Source: Flavobacteriaceae bacterium (GTDB lineage Bacteria; Bacteroidota; Bacteroidia; Flavobacteriales; Flavobacteriaceae). Taken from it: a DNA stretch of 64,000 bases. The stretch spans positions 1 through 64,000 of the forward strand of contig PABM01000007.1 of assembly GCA_002702745.1 (NCBI GenBank), written 5' to 3'. This document shows positions 1-9,039 of the stretch, in pieces. The notes beneath the pieces were generated by a model. It saw only the letters and a list, made by a program, of their open reading frames with translations, was not told the DNA's origin and searched no databases. Both the position numbers and the translations under genes were made by a program. Each line of letters begins with the position of its first letter. The first letter of the stretch is position 1.

Positions 1-16
1 CGTTTTATTGTTTTAG

Positions 17-89
<73 letters not shown>

Positions 90-99
90 ATTTAGTCTA

Positions 100-129
100 C
101 AAATATACAATGGATTTTAAGATTAACAA
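100..129 (-). promoter_or_regulatory. Bacteroidetes-type promoter of the initiator tRNA
   Basis: On the minus strand TTG (127-129) is followed by exactly 19 bases and then TATATTTG (100-107). This is a full match to the Bacteroidetes primary sigma factor consensus TTG-N19-TAnnTTTG. The tRNA 5' end lies 10 bases downstream. It is the best two-part promoter match in the window. Confidence 0.8.
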
Positions 130-148
130 TAACAAATCAAATAGAAAT

Positions 149-182
149 AAAAAAAGCACCTATTATCAAATCGGTGCTTTTT
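149..182 (-). terminator. Intrinsic terminator after gldN
   Basis: Inverted repeat AAAAAGCACC / GGTGCTTTTT with a 12-base loop, followed on the minus strand by a run of T. It lies 24 bases past the gldN stop codon and separates the gld operon from the tRNA gene. Confidence 0.85.
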
Positions 183-205
183 AAAAATTTTGAATTAGAA
201 TATTA

Positions 206-1321
206 TTACCAACTCCACATATCATGCTCAAAATTTCTTATTTTCTCTTTAATTCTTTGAGACTCTAGTAATCTCATAAAAGCGTTATTTGGGACATAAT
301 CTTTAACCTCTCTGTCCTCATACATGTTCTCCTCTAGATAAATCATAGTTTGAAAACGTCTTGCATTTATAAGTTCGTCAAAAGATTTTCTAACAACGCT
401 ATTTTTATCACTAAATGCAAATGAATTTTTTAATACATCCCTAGCATCAGGATAATAAACCCAGAACATTTCAACTGGTTTTGATAAATCTTCAATGTTA
501 GAGACCTGAGCATCATCTTTCTTGTTGATAACCTGTCTTGCCACGGGTGCAAGTGCAAGTGGCCTATATTTTAGTTCGGAAATTCTTTTATCAAAATACC
601 ATACACCTTTAATCCGATAATGATCAATCATGTCATACGTGAAACTGTAAGTTGTAACAAATTTTTCTCCAAAATTTTCTTCAAGCCAATCCATAAGTGC
701 CTCATCCCGGGTGTTTTCATAGTTTTTTATTTCGTCTTTTTTAGAATCGTCAAATTCTGACTCGTATTCAAGAACACTTACAAATTCGTCTAAATCAATA
801 ATATTGTCGTATTCTTCTCCCAATGAAATATTGTTAATTGATATAACAGAATTTCTACCACCCTGAATATCAACATAATCTTTACCCTTGTTGTTAATTT
901 CTCTGTATGTTAATCCTTGGAATTTAGTTTCATTTGAAATAAAATCATTGTAAGTAATTTTTTCATTGAACTTACCGTCATCGTATACAAGATTAATTTT
1001 ACCATTTTTCATCCCTTGAATTAAGAAATGTATCAATGGTCTTCTTTCCTTACCAACCATTGTTGTATCAATTGGATATAGGTATGGAAAATTAACTCTT
1101 TGATCTAGATCAATAACTTCCCAAATCACTTTTGAAAACATAATGTCTCTTTCATCAACATAACCATATTCTAATTTTTTATCTTCATCTTGTCTCGTCT
1201 GAACATAGTCCTTTTTTCCTATATCAGCTGGATCCTTAGCATTCAATAAATTAGCTTGGCCATAAGAAATGCATGGTATAGTAATTAATATTAATAAAAG
1301 TAATTTTAAAAAGTTTTTCAT
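206..1321 (-). CDS. gldN: Gliding motility / type IX secretion protein GldN
   Basis: GldN is a periplasmic partner of GldK in the ring associated with the outer membrane of the type IX secretion system (T9SS), which exports adhesins and hydrolases through the outer membrane. The 371-residue product begins with a signal peptide (MKNFLKLLLLILITIPCISYGQ). It has the family segments RDIMFSKVIWEVIDLDQRVN and FWVYYPDARDVL, and ends near DMWSW. It is the last gene of gldK-gldL-gldM-gldN, starts 12 bases after gldM, and is followed by a terminator. The assignment rests on family sequence and on the conserved gene order; I see no truncation. Confidence 0.95.
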   Translation of the reverse strand: MKNFLKLLLLILITIPCISYGQANLLNAKDPADIGKKDYVQTRQDEDKKLEYGYVDERDIMFSKVIWEVIDLDQRVNFPYLYPIDTTMVGKERRPLIHFLIQGMKNGKINLVYDDGKFNEKITYNDFISNETKFQGLTYREINNKGKDYVDIQGGRNSVISINNISLGEEYDNIIDLDEFVSVLEYESEFDDSKKDEIKNYENTRDEALMDWLEENFGEKFVTTYSFTYDMIDHYRIKGVWYFDKRISELKYRPLALAPVARQVINKKDDAQVSNIEDLSKPVEMFWVYYPDARDVLKNSFAFSDKNSVVRKSFDELINARRFQTMIYLEENMYEDREVKDYVPNNAFMRLLESQRIKEKIRNFEHDMWSW

Positions 1322-1333
1322 AAAAGAATAGAT

Positions 1334-2944
1334 TTATATAATAGTGAATGATGCAGGTAATGCATTATTTACCTCGGTGGTTGAACCTATAGCTCTTGTT
1401 CTAATCTCAGAGACTCTCACCAATGAATTACGTCTAGCGCGTTCAATTGCCCTTTTAGCAGGTCCTGACAATTCACTTCCATCGCATTGAAAAGAACCTT
1501 GACCTTCAATTGTTATTTTAAAACTCTGAACTCTTAAGGGTAGATCAAAATCAAAATCTTCACCAAAAGTTGCCGTAATTTCAGAATTCTTCAGCTCAGC
1601 TTTTGTTATTGTTTCAGGGTTTCTTCTGTCTAAACTGCCAAAAGGAGTTGGTAATGGCTTAATCCTAAACGGTACTTTTGAAACAACTATTTCTCCATCT
1701 GGTAGTTTTCCCCTTACAACAACATCAACTACAGTTTTACCCCTAAGCTCAGGTGGTAATTTGGTTAAATCTAACTCATAGTCAGATGGGCCTGTTAAAG
1801 TTTTTTTTCTTCCTTTGTCAAAAATAGTTTTTCCTTTCTTTAGACCAGGGGTGTTCGCTGAAATATTGTTAGCTGAAATACCGGCAAAAGATATGGTAAA
1901 TGGGTTAGATACACCACGGTAAACCACATTCATTTTATCAGCTGAAATGGTGGCATTATTCGGTTTAGGAACAACAGTGTATTTACTTTGAACAGGGATT
2001 GTAATTATATCTCCTTCTTCGGTAAACTGAAATTCTCCATTAACTTCTCTTTCTCCGATTTGTCCGGCAGGGAATTTTATTAAAGTCTGACCTTCTTGCA
2101 TTGATTCTTCCCCAAGTTCAACACCATTTATTATAACCTTATCAGCCTTTAATGTGGGATCGTTTTTTCCTAGTATAATCCTACCAGAGAAATTCTCACC
2201 GACAAAAAATGCATTTTTATCTGGTACAACAATTGCATCAAAATTTGTTAGAGAGGCCTCAATCTTTAGTTTTCCTTCAAGCATAGTTGAAAGCAGTTGA
2301 GCTTCAATATTTTTTATCGATGATTGTAGTAATGTTATTTTTGTGATTGAGGCAATCAAAGGAAAACCTTTAAAGTGATAATCTAAATATTGTAGTGGTT
2401 TTCCCTGGTTTGGTTTTACATCTTCTGTTGAAAATTTTGATTTTACTTCTTCTCCAATCGTAACAAGCTTTGGATCAGAGCTTGTCATTCTGACAAACTC
2501 ATCTCTATAAGTATTCATTTTCATCATAAAGTTTTTTCCTTCTTCCTTAAGAAAAGCTCCATCAAAAAACAACTGATCAAAATACACTGTTTTATCTAAC
2601 TTTTCATAATCATCCCTATCTATATTTGATTTTTTAGCATCAGCATAAGCACCTTCTTTTAAATTATCTAAATATGAATAAAAAACTGTTGAAATTTTTC
2701 TAATTGAATCCGCTTTTAATTTAAGGTCTAGATATTTTGCGGCTTGCTCTTGTGCCTTTTCTTCAAGACCTTGCATGAACTGATTATTTCTTTCTTGCAA
2801 CTCGATGTTTGATTCAGAGAGTTCTTCTGTCATACTTCCAAAAGCAGTTAGGACTTCCTTGGACATATTTAGTGCAAGCATAGCGATAAATATGAGATAC
2901 ATCATATTTATCATTTTTTGTCTTGGTGTTTCTTTACCAGCCAT
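1334..2944 (-). CDS. gldM: Type IX secretion motor subunit GldM
   Basis: GldM forms, with GldL, the inner-membrane motor that converts proton motive force into rotation for T9SS export and gliding. It has one N-terminal membrane helix (about residues 12-30, after TPRQKMINMMYL) and a long periplasmic stalk made of a coiled helical part and several beta-rich domains. Arg8, just before the helix, matches the conserved arginine of F. johnsoniae GldM. The length of 536 residues is close to the usual 510-525. The gene lies between gldL and gldN with short spacers and is probably translated from the same transcript. Confidence 0.96.
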   Translation of the reverse strand: MAGKETPRQKMINMMYLIFIAMLALNMSKEVLTAFGSMTEELSESNIELQERNNQFMQGLEEKAQEQAAKYLDLKLKADSIRKISTVFYSYLDNLKEGAYADAKKSNIDRDDYEKLDKTVYFDQLFFDGAFLKEEGKNFMMKMNTYRDEFVRMTSSDPKLVTIGEEVKSKFSTEDVKPNQGKPLQYLDYHFKGFPLIASITKITLLQSSIKNIEAQLLSTMLEGKLKIEASLTNFDAIVVPDKNAFFVGENFSGRIILGKNDPTLKADKVIINGVELGEESMQEGQTLIKFPAGQIGEREVNGEFQFTEEGDIITIPVQSKYTVVPKPNNATISADKMNVVYRGVSNPFTISFAGISANNISANTPGLKKGKTIFDKGRKKTLTGPSDYELDLTKLPPELRGKTVVDVVVRGKLPDGEIVVSKVPFRIKPLPTPFGSLDRRNPETITKAELKNSEITATFGEDFDFDLPLRVQSFKITIEGQGSFQCDGSELSGPAKRAIERARRNSLVRVSEIRTRAIGSTTEVNNALPASFTII

Positions 2945-2969
2945 ATTTATCTAATTGTTAGAGATGAAA

Positions 2970-3518
2970 TTATTTTCTATTCATGGCATTCAATACCCCA
3001 CCATAAACAGTGTTAAGCGTTTCTAAATTTGATGACAGAGATGCCATTTGTTTATTCAATTGACTTGCATTATCAACAAACTCATTATTTATTTTTGCTA
3101 GTTTTTCAGCACTTTGAGAACCAGCTTTAGCGGAAGATTCAAATTCTTTTATGCTTTTAGATAATGAAGAGACTAGTTCTTTATCAAGTTTTGCCTCCAC
3201 TAGCATAGCATCTAATTTTTTCGAAAGCATTCCCTGAGGTGAATGAACCTTTGATGAATTAGATGAAGATTGGCCATCAGCCAATTCAGGATATACCTTT
3301 TCCCACTGATATTCCTCTTTTACCATATCAGGGTCAACCGCAGAATATGCAAATATTAAAGCTTCAACTACTAAACCTATAGTTAACATTGTATTCGCCG
3401 CAGAGGGCCAAAAATCTGGACTAAAATGTGTTATCTTCATTAACGCACCAATAATAACAATTGCTGCACCAAAACCGTATATTGCATTACTTACTTTTTT
3501 ACTTAATCTAAATCCCAT
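2970..3518 (-). CDS. gldL: Type IX secretion motor subunit GldL
   Basis: Cytoplasmic-membrane partner of GldM. Two membrane helices are visible (about residues 11-30 and 41-60), followed by a cytoplasmic tail rich in Ser, Lys and Asn. Glu52 in GLVVEALIFAYSA matches the membrane glutamate that is essential for proton flow in F. johnsoniae GldL (E49 there). Lys28 in the first helix is also a family feature. The loop between the helices (HFSPDFWPSAAN) seems a few residues longer than in the model protein. At 182 residues it is somewhat shorter than most relatives because the tail is short. Confidence 0.95.
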   Translation of the reverse strand: MGFRLSKKVSNAIYGFGAAIVIIGALMKITHFSPDFWPSAANTMLTIGLVVEALIFAYSAVDPDMVKEEYQWEKVYPELADGQSSSNSSKVHSPQGMLSKKLDAMLVEAKLDKELVSSLSKSIKEFESSAKAGSQSAEKLAKINNEFVDNASQLNKQMASLSSNLETLNTVYGGVLNAMNRK

Positions 3519-3540
3519 TATTTATTTGTTTAAAATTTTA

Positions 3541-5151
3541 TTACAAAGTACTTTTTTTATTTATCTCTTTTTTTTGTTCAGCATTTGTCATAGCATTTGC
3601 TGTTAAATCTACTCCTAAATAATCATGTACAGTTCTAAAACCAATGTAACTTCTCGGTTGATCTGCGTATTCATAATCTCTTGAACTGACCTGTAAAAAA
3701 TATTTTACATCTTTCCATGAACCGCCCCTAACGACTTTCTTTTTATTACCAGAATTGTTTATGTTTGGATTCATAGTTATAGAAAAGTCATATGATTCTG
3801 ACTCATATGAAGAGTCGACCCATTCTGAAACATTTCCTGCCATATTAAAAAGATTGTATCCATTTGGGTCATAGGCATCTGCTTCAACCGTGTAAAGTGC
3901 TTGATCCACCGCATAATCACCTCTCATTGGTTTAAAGTTAGCCATAAAACAACCCCTATCGTTTTTAGTGTATGGCCCGCCCCACGGATACATTGCACCC
4001 TGAAGTCCTCCTCTTGCAGCATATTCCCATTCAGCTTCTGTTGGAAGTCTAAAGTTGGGTACAGAGCTTTTTTTCTTTTTAGTTTTTTGATATGCATTTT
4101 TTGTTAATGTTCTCCACTCACAAAACGCTTTTGCTTGAAACCAAGTAACACCTACAACGGGATAATCACTGTAAGCATCATGCCAGAAATAATCATTGTG
4201 CATTGGTTCATTATAAGAGTATTTAAAGTCTCTAATCCAAACAGTCGTATCAGGATATATAGGAATTGGCACCTCATTAATAAATAGCTTTCTGTTTAAG
4301 TCAGGAAACTCAGTTTGCATAAAATTATCGGTTATTACAATTTGATCCTCTACCTCAAGTGTTCCTGGCTTGTATAGAATAAATGTTGGATAAGAACCGT
4401 TTTTTGTAACTTCAATGTAACCCTCATCAACAAGAGCATTAATTAAATCTTTTTTTCGCTCTTCAATCTTGGCTAAATAACCATTTTCTCCAGAAATATT
4501 AGAAAATCTGTGCTTGTAAACGAACTTTTCTATGTCCCAGGTTCTTGTGTTATTGAATACTTCATCTTCAGACAGAAAAAAATCCTCCATAACTTCTAGG
4601 TAATCAATATCTGGGTATTCTGAACGCTCTAAAATTAAATCAACATCCCAATTTAATTTTCTTTTTGAATAATACTCTTCATCAGACGATGAGATATCAT
4701 TTTCCAATAACCATTTATCATATACAGATAAATCAGTGGTATCATTATCAATAAAGGCAAATTGCTGTATTCCGCCTGGCATCTCTTCTCCTATTTGATC
4801 CGAAAGCATAACTTCTTCAGCTCTTATGGCTAAATTAGTTCTAATTACAGAATCTCTTACCCAGTTAACAAACTGTCTGTATTCTGAATTGGTTATCTCT
4901 GTTTCGTCCATATAAAATGATCTAACAGTTACTGTTTTAGCAGGTGCATCTTCAACGGAAGCTACATCGTCATCAGATTTACCCATAATAAAAGAACCTC
5001 CAGGGACTAGAACCATACCAAATGGTTTTTCAGGAAAATATTTCTTTCCTTTAACTCCAACTAGTTCTCCTTTAGATTTTTTTAAACCATTATTTGAGCC
5101 GCAGCTGTATACGATAAATAATAAAATAGTTAATCTTAAAATATGTTTCAT
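3541..5151 (-). CDS. gldK: Gliding motility lipoprotein GldK
   Basis: Outer-membrane lipoprotein of the T9SS ring, related to formylglycine-generating enzymes (sulfatase-modifying fold). The start is placed at the ATG ending at 5151, which gives a normal lipoprotein signal (MKHILRLTILLFIVYSC, lipobox Cys17). An upstream in-frame ATG would only add a poor extension. The fold signatures are FRLPTEAEWEYAARGG, GNVSEWVDSSY, VVRGGSWKD and IGFRTV. The product is 536 residues. First gene of gldK-L-M-N; gldL follows after 22 bases. The catalytic cysteines of true formylglycine-generating enzymes are not expected in this structural branch. Confidence 0.95.
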   Translation of the reverse strand: MKHILRLTILLFIVYSCGSNNGLKKSKGELVGVKGKKYFPEKPFGMVLVPGGSFIMGKSDDDVASVEDAPAKTVTVRSFYMDETEITNSEYRQFVNWVRDSVIRTNLAIRAEEVMLSDQIGEEMPGGIQQFAFIDNDTTDLSVYDKWLLENDISSSDEEYYSKRKLNWDVDLILERSEYPDIDYLEVMEDFFLSEDEVFNNTRTWDIEKFVYKHRFSNISGENGYLAKIEERKKDLINALVDEGYIEVTKNGSYPTFILYKPGTLEVEDQIVITDNFMQTEFPDLNRKLFINEVPIPIYPDTTVWIRDFKYSYNEPMHNDYFWHDAYSDYPVVGVTWFQAKAFCEWRTLTKNAYQKTKKKKSSVPNFRLPTEAEWEYAARGGLQGAMYPWGGPYTKNDRGCFMANFKPMRGDYAVDQALYTVEADAYDPNGYNLFNMAGNVSEWVDSSYESESYDFSITMNPNINNSGNKKKVVRGGSWKDVKYFLQVSSRDYEYADQPRSYIGFRTVHDYLGVDLTANAMTNAEQKKEINKKSTL

Positions 5152-5246
5152 TTTTTTATAAAATGCCTTAAAAATGAGTCTAAACTTACCCATATATATC
5201 CAAATAAACAAATAATAATGTTTCTCATAAATCTTAAAATGCTAAA

Positions 5247-6434
5247 TTACAAAACATTTTTTTTTATTGCCCTATACCATCTATCAGGAATTATACCATT
5301 TTTAGCGGTTTCATAATCTTCAATTGTACATGGTAAGAACGTGAGTTTTTTTAGTTTAGTATTTGAACCTTCACCAAATATTTCAATCCACCATCTTGAT
5401 GTAATTTTATTTTTAAAAAAAATCAACTCATAAGAATCCACAATCACAGTAAATTTATTGTATTCATTTTCAGTACTAAAATCAGAGTCAATTATTCGAC
5501 AATTAACCCCTTCAATAAAATACCATATTATTTGTGAAATAAGCATCTCCGTAACTTCATCCTCGTTTGAGGATTTGTATTCGAAAATACCAAATGAACT
5601 AACTTTATTACTGATTCCAGCATATCTACTAATTGCACATATTTCTTTACCGTCAAACCCATTTGGAGAAAACTTTTGTCTTGAACTCAACTCGGCAGCT
5701 CTTATTGATTTCATATCGATACTAACAATATCAGCATCCCTCATGACAGGTTCAACTAATCTAATTTTTGAACAAACTTCCCCAAGACGGTAAGCTTCAA
5801 AATATAAATTATCCATCAGATCTATTTCTTCTTGAGAGTTGTGATATGTTTGATATCCAATGTTAGAATAATTAAATAAGTTGTGTGGCTGATCGAGAAT
5901 TACTTTACCTAAATAGCTTAGATTATTGATTGGTTTTGACGAATCACCCAAATCAAAATTTGAATCGACATTGACAATATTGACAGTATTTTGAATAGAA
6001 TCGTATGCTCTGTATACAGCGTACATCAGATCTTGACTACCACCAATTATTATAGGTATTATATTTTTCTTTAGTAATATTGTAAGTAAAGAAACTACTC
6101 TGCCATAAGTTTCATCAGCACTACCTCCTAAAATTAAGTTTCCCAAATCAGCAATTTTTGAGGACCAATTTCCTGGGTAAAGATTGTAAAATGATTTTCG
6201 TATCTCATTTAAATTGAGATTATCACCTAAATAATCAACTGAATTTCTTTCTTCTGGAATTCCTATTACAGCAATTTTTATGGAGTCTAAATCTGGTATA
6301 CCTTTTTCGGATGAATGAATGCTGATCCTGTTTCCAAGAATCAATGAAGTCATAAGCTCATTATGAACTATTAGGTGGTCGTCCACAGGTTTTAACAAAT
6401 CGTCAAAGGGTGATGTTAAATAGTCTGAACCCAT
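5247..6434 (-). CDS. Arginase-fold protein with degraded metal site (formimidoylglutamase-like)
   Basis: The 395-residue product has the ureohydrolase (arginase/agmatinase/formimidoylglutamase) fold: a nucleotide-like first half with IAVIGIPEERNS, then IIIGGSQD, NVDSNFD and VSIDMKS. In active enzymes these three motifs hold two manganese ions (GGxH, DAHxD, SxDxD). Here the ligands read Gln134, Asn159 and Lys242 in place of His, His and Asp, while Asp157, Asp161 and Asp240 remain. A dimanganese centre is therefore unlikely, and a structural or binding role is more probable. The gene lies between topA and gldK on the same strand, so a link to the T9SS operon is possible but not shown. Confidence 0.8.
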   Translation of the reverse strand: MGSDYLTSPFDDLLKPVDDHLIVHNELMTSLILGNRISIHSSEKGIPDLDSIKIAVIGIPEERNSVDYLGDNLNLNEIRKSFYNLYPGNWSSKIADLGNLILGGSADETYGRVVSLLTILLKKNIIPIIIGGSQDLMYAVYRAYDSIQNTVNIVNVDSNFDLGDSSKPINNLSYLGKVILDQPHNLFNYSNIGYQTYHNSQEEIDLMDNLYFEAYRLGEVCSKIRLVEPVMRDADIVSIDMKSIRAAELSSRQKFSPNGFDGKEICAISRYAGISNKVSSFGIFEYKSSNEDEVTEMLISQIIWYFIEGVNCRIIDSDFSTENEYNKFTVIVDSYELIFFKNKITSRWWIEIFGEGSNTKLKKLTFLPCTIEDYETAKNGIIPDRWYRAIKKNVL

Positions 6435-6450
6435 GATTTAATTAATTATT

Positions 6451-8907
6451 CTACTTTTTAGATGTATTTGCTTTGTATATCTCCTTGGCTTGATCTAGAT
6501 CAATTGATGCAACATCAAGATTTTTATCTAATAGAATCTTCTTTTTTGATTTAATCAAATAAAATTTACCCCATCTACCTTTTTCAACTTTAATTCCTTC
6601 CTCTTCCCAGCTGTGAATAACCTTGTCCTTTTCTTTTTGTTTCTTTTCTTCAATCAATTCTTCAATATCATCAATCGAAAGATTATCCCAATCATACTTC
6701 TTATTGACATTGATAAATATATTATTCCATTTAATATAAGGTCCAAATCTTCCTTTTCCTTTTTGCACATCCATATTTTCATAGACATGAATTGGAGCAT
6801 CAGCTTTAATTTTCTCTTCGATAATTACTATTGCATCTTCCAAAGAAATTGATGTAGGAGATTTTCCAGAAGGAATTGACACAAATTTTTTCCCAAATTT
6901 TATGTACGGTCCATATCTGCCATTATTAGCTTCTAATGATTCTCCTTGAAATTCTCCCAATGTTCTTGGTAATTCAAACAAGGATAAGGCTTGATCAATT
7001 GTCACAGATTCAATCTGAAAATCTTGAGGAAGGCTGGCAAATTTCGGCTTTTCTTCATCATCAACGGTTCCTATCTGAACCATTGGTCCAAATTTACCAA
7101 GTCTTACACTAACTTCTTTACTGTTTTCAGGATGAGAGCCTAATACTCTTTTACCGCTTTCTCTAGTAGCATTTTGTTGTACATCCTCAACAACCGGATG
7201 AAATTTTCCATAGAAGCTTTTCATCATTTCTGTCCAATCCTTTTTACCGCTAGCTATACTGTCAAAATCTTGTTCAACCTTAGCGGTAAAATTATAGTCC
7301 ATTATGTATTCAAAGTGATTTTTCAAAAAGTCAGTAACTATAATTCCAATATCAGTTGGAATTAATTTTCCTTTATCTGACCCAAATTTCTCATTTAGGG
7401 TTTTTTCAGAAATTACTCCGTTACTGATTGAGGCCTTTATTACGTTTCTTGATTTTGCTTCAGTGGATCCTTTTTCAACATAGCCCCTGTTTTGAACAGT
7501 AGATATTGTTGGAGCATATGTTGATGGTCTACCAATCCCTAATTCCTCAAGTTTTTTTACCAATGATGCTTCTGAATATCTGTACGGAGGTCTAGTGAAT
7601 TTCTGTATAGTAAATAACTCCTTTAAATTTAAAATCTCATTTTCGTTAAATCTGGGTAAAATCCCGTCATCTTCTGCTAAATCATCATCCTTTGAAACTT
7701 GATATAACTTTAAATAGCCATCAAATTTGATTACCTCACCATTTGCTGTAAATAATTCACTACGATTAGAACTTGAAATTTTAATACTAGTTTTTTCAAG
7801 TTCAGCAGGTTTCATTTGAGATGCAAGTGTTCTATTCAAGATTAGTTGATATAATCTTTTTTGATCATAGTCTTTAACAATGTCAAGTGACATATCGAAG
7901 TTTGTTGGTCTTACGGCTTCGTGGGCTTGTTGAGCGCCTTTTGCTTTCGTGCTAAAATTTTTAGGATTTGCGTATGCTTCACCAAAATTTTTAATAACCT
8001 GCTTTTTTGCCTCGTCTAAAGCAAGATTTGATAAATTAACGCTATCTGTCCTCATATAGGTTATATGTCCTGATTCGTATAATCTCTGGGCTACACTCAT
8101 TGTCTTGGAAACAGTAAAAGATAGTTTTCTAGAAGCTTCTTGTTGTAATGTTGATGTAGTGAAAGGAGCTGGTGCAGATTTTTTTACAGGTTTTTTTACT
8201 ATTTCATAAACCTTAAATATAGATCCTGTAGAACTGTTAAGATAATCAATAGCATCTTCTTTAGATTTAAACTCATTTGAAAGTCTAGCAACAAACTCTT
8301 TTCCATTCGAATTTTTAAATATAGCCTCAACCTTAAAGGTAGATGTTGATACATATTTTCTTATTTCCCTTTCTTTTTCAACAATCAACCTTACAGCAAC
8401 AGATTGAACTCTTCCAGCGGACAGTCCGCCCTTTACTTTTCTCCAGAGAACAGGTGATAGCTCATAACCTACTATCCTATCAAGAACTCTCCTAGCCTGT
8501 TGTGCATCCACAAGGTCATAATTTATCGACCTAGGATTATTAATTGCATTTGTAATGGCAGATTTTGTTATCTCGTTGAAAACAATTCTTTTGGTGTTAT
8601 CAGCATCTAACTTTAAAGTTCTAAATAAATGCCAAGCAATCGCTTCTCCTTCACGATCTTCATCACTTGCGAGCCAAATAGTTTTAGACTTTTTAACCAG
8701 ATCTTTTAAGTTTTTTACAATGGTTTTTTTGTCAGAAGAAACCTCATATTTAGGTTTAAAATCATTTTCAACATCAATCCCAAGATTTTTTGAAGGCAAA
8801 TCAGAAATGTGACCAAAACTTGAGGCAACTTTATAGTTTACACCTAAATATTTTTCGATTGTTTTTGCTTTTGCCGGGGACTCAACAATTACTAAATTCT
8901 CTGCCAT
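6451..8907 (-). CDS. topA: DNA topoisomerase I
   Basis: Type IA topoisomerase that relaxes negative supercoils. The TOPRIM domain is at the N-terminus (LVIVESPAKAKTI, LASDEDREGEAIAWH). The active-site tyrosine lies in the family motif ITYMRTDSVNLS, and ELGIGRPSTYAPTI is also present. The C-terminal third has several GRYGPYIKFG-type repeats (topoisomerase C-terminal repeats) instead of Cys4 zinc ribbons; I find no cysteine in the whole 818-residue protein. It heads the minus-strand block before the arginase-like gene, with a TACATTTG promoter element 19 bases upstream of the ATG. Confidence 0.97.
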   Translation of the reverse strand: MAENLVIVESPAKAKTIEKYLGVNYKVASSFGHISDLPSKNLGIDVENDFKPKYEVSSDKKTIVKNLKDLVKKSKTIWLASDEDREGEAIAWHLFRTLKLDADNTKRIVFNEITKSAITNAINNPRSINYDLVDAQQARRVLDRIVGYELSPVLWRKVKGGLSAGRVQSVAVRLIVEKEREIRKYVSTSTFKVEAIFKNSNGKEFVARLSNEFKSKEDAIDYLNSSTGSIFKVYEIVKKPVKKSAPAPFTTSTLQQEASRKLSFTVSKTMSVAQRLYESGHITYMRTDSVNLSNLALDEAKKQVIKNFGEAYANPKNFSTKAKGAQQAHEAVRPTNFDMSLDIVKDYDQKRLYQLILNRTLASQMKPAELEKTSIKISSSNRSELFTANGEVIKFDGYLKLYQVSKDDDLAEDDGILPRFNENEILNLKELFTIQKFTRPPYRYSEASLVKKLEELGIGRPSTYAPTISTVQNRGYVEKGSTEAKSRNVIKASISNGVISEKTLNEKFGSDKGKLIPTDIGIIVTDFLKNHFEYIMDYNFTAKVEQDFDSIASGKKDWTEMMKSFYGKFHPVVEDVQQNATRESGKRVLGSHPENSKEVSVRLGKFGPMVQIGTVDDEEKPKFASLPQDFQIESVTIDQALSLFELPRTLGEFQGESLEANNGRYGPYIKFGKKFVSIPSGKSPTSISLEDAIVIIEEKIKADAPIHVYENMDVQKGKGRFGPYIKWNNIFINVNKKYDWDNLSIDDIEELIEEKKQKEKDKVIHSWEEEGIKVEKGRWGKFYLIKSKKKILLDKNLDVASIDLDQAKEIYKANTSKK

Positions 8908-8925
8908 TTTTGATTTTTAAGAGTA

Positions 8926-8933
8926 CAAATGTA
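8926..8933 (-). promoter_or_regulatory. -7 promoter element of topA
   Basis: TACATTTG on the minus strand matches TAnnTTTG exactly and ends 18 bases before the topA start codon. No convincing -33 TTG is present at the right distance. It is divergent from the miaB promoter. Confidence 0.5.
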
Positions 8934-9022
8934 GATTATTTTTTTCATAATTATTTGATTCAAATATTAAGCCACAATAAAAATGATAAAATTTGAAGCA
9001 TGACAAATTGTCGTATTTTTAA

Positions 9023-9030
9023 TATATTTG
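9023..9030 (+). promoter_or_regulatory. -7 promoter element of miaB
   Basis: TATATTTG matches TAnnTTTG exactly, 9 bases before the ATG at 9040. The in-frame TTG at 9028 is part of this element and so cannot be the start. Transcription beginning a few bases later would give a very short leader. Confidence 0.55.
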
Positions 9031-9039
9031 CTGTACAAA

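Noticed and set aside
3541..5211. GldK start at the upstream ATG (5211)
   Set aside because: It would put 20 residues before the lipoprotein signal and bury the lipobox; ATG 5151 gives a normal signal.
5458..5793. 111-codon frame antisense to the arginase-like gene
   Set aside because: It is a shadow frame; the codon pattern follows the minus-strand gene.
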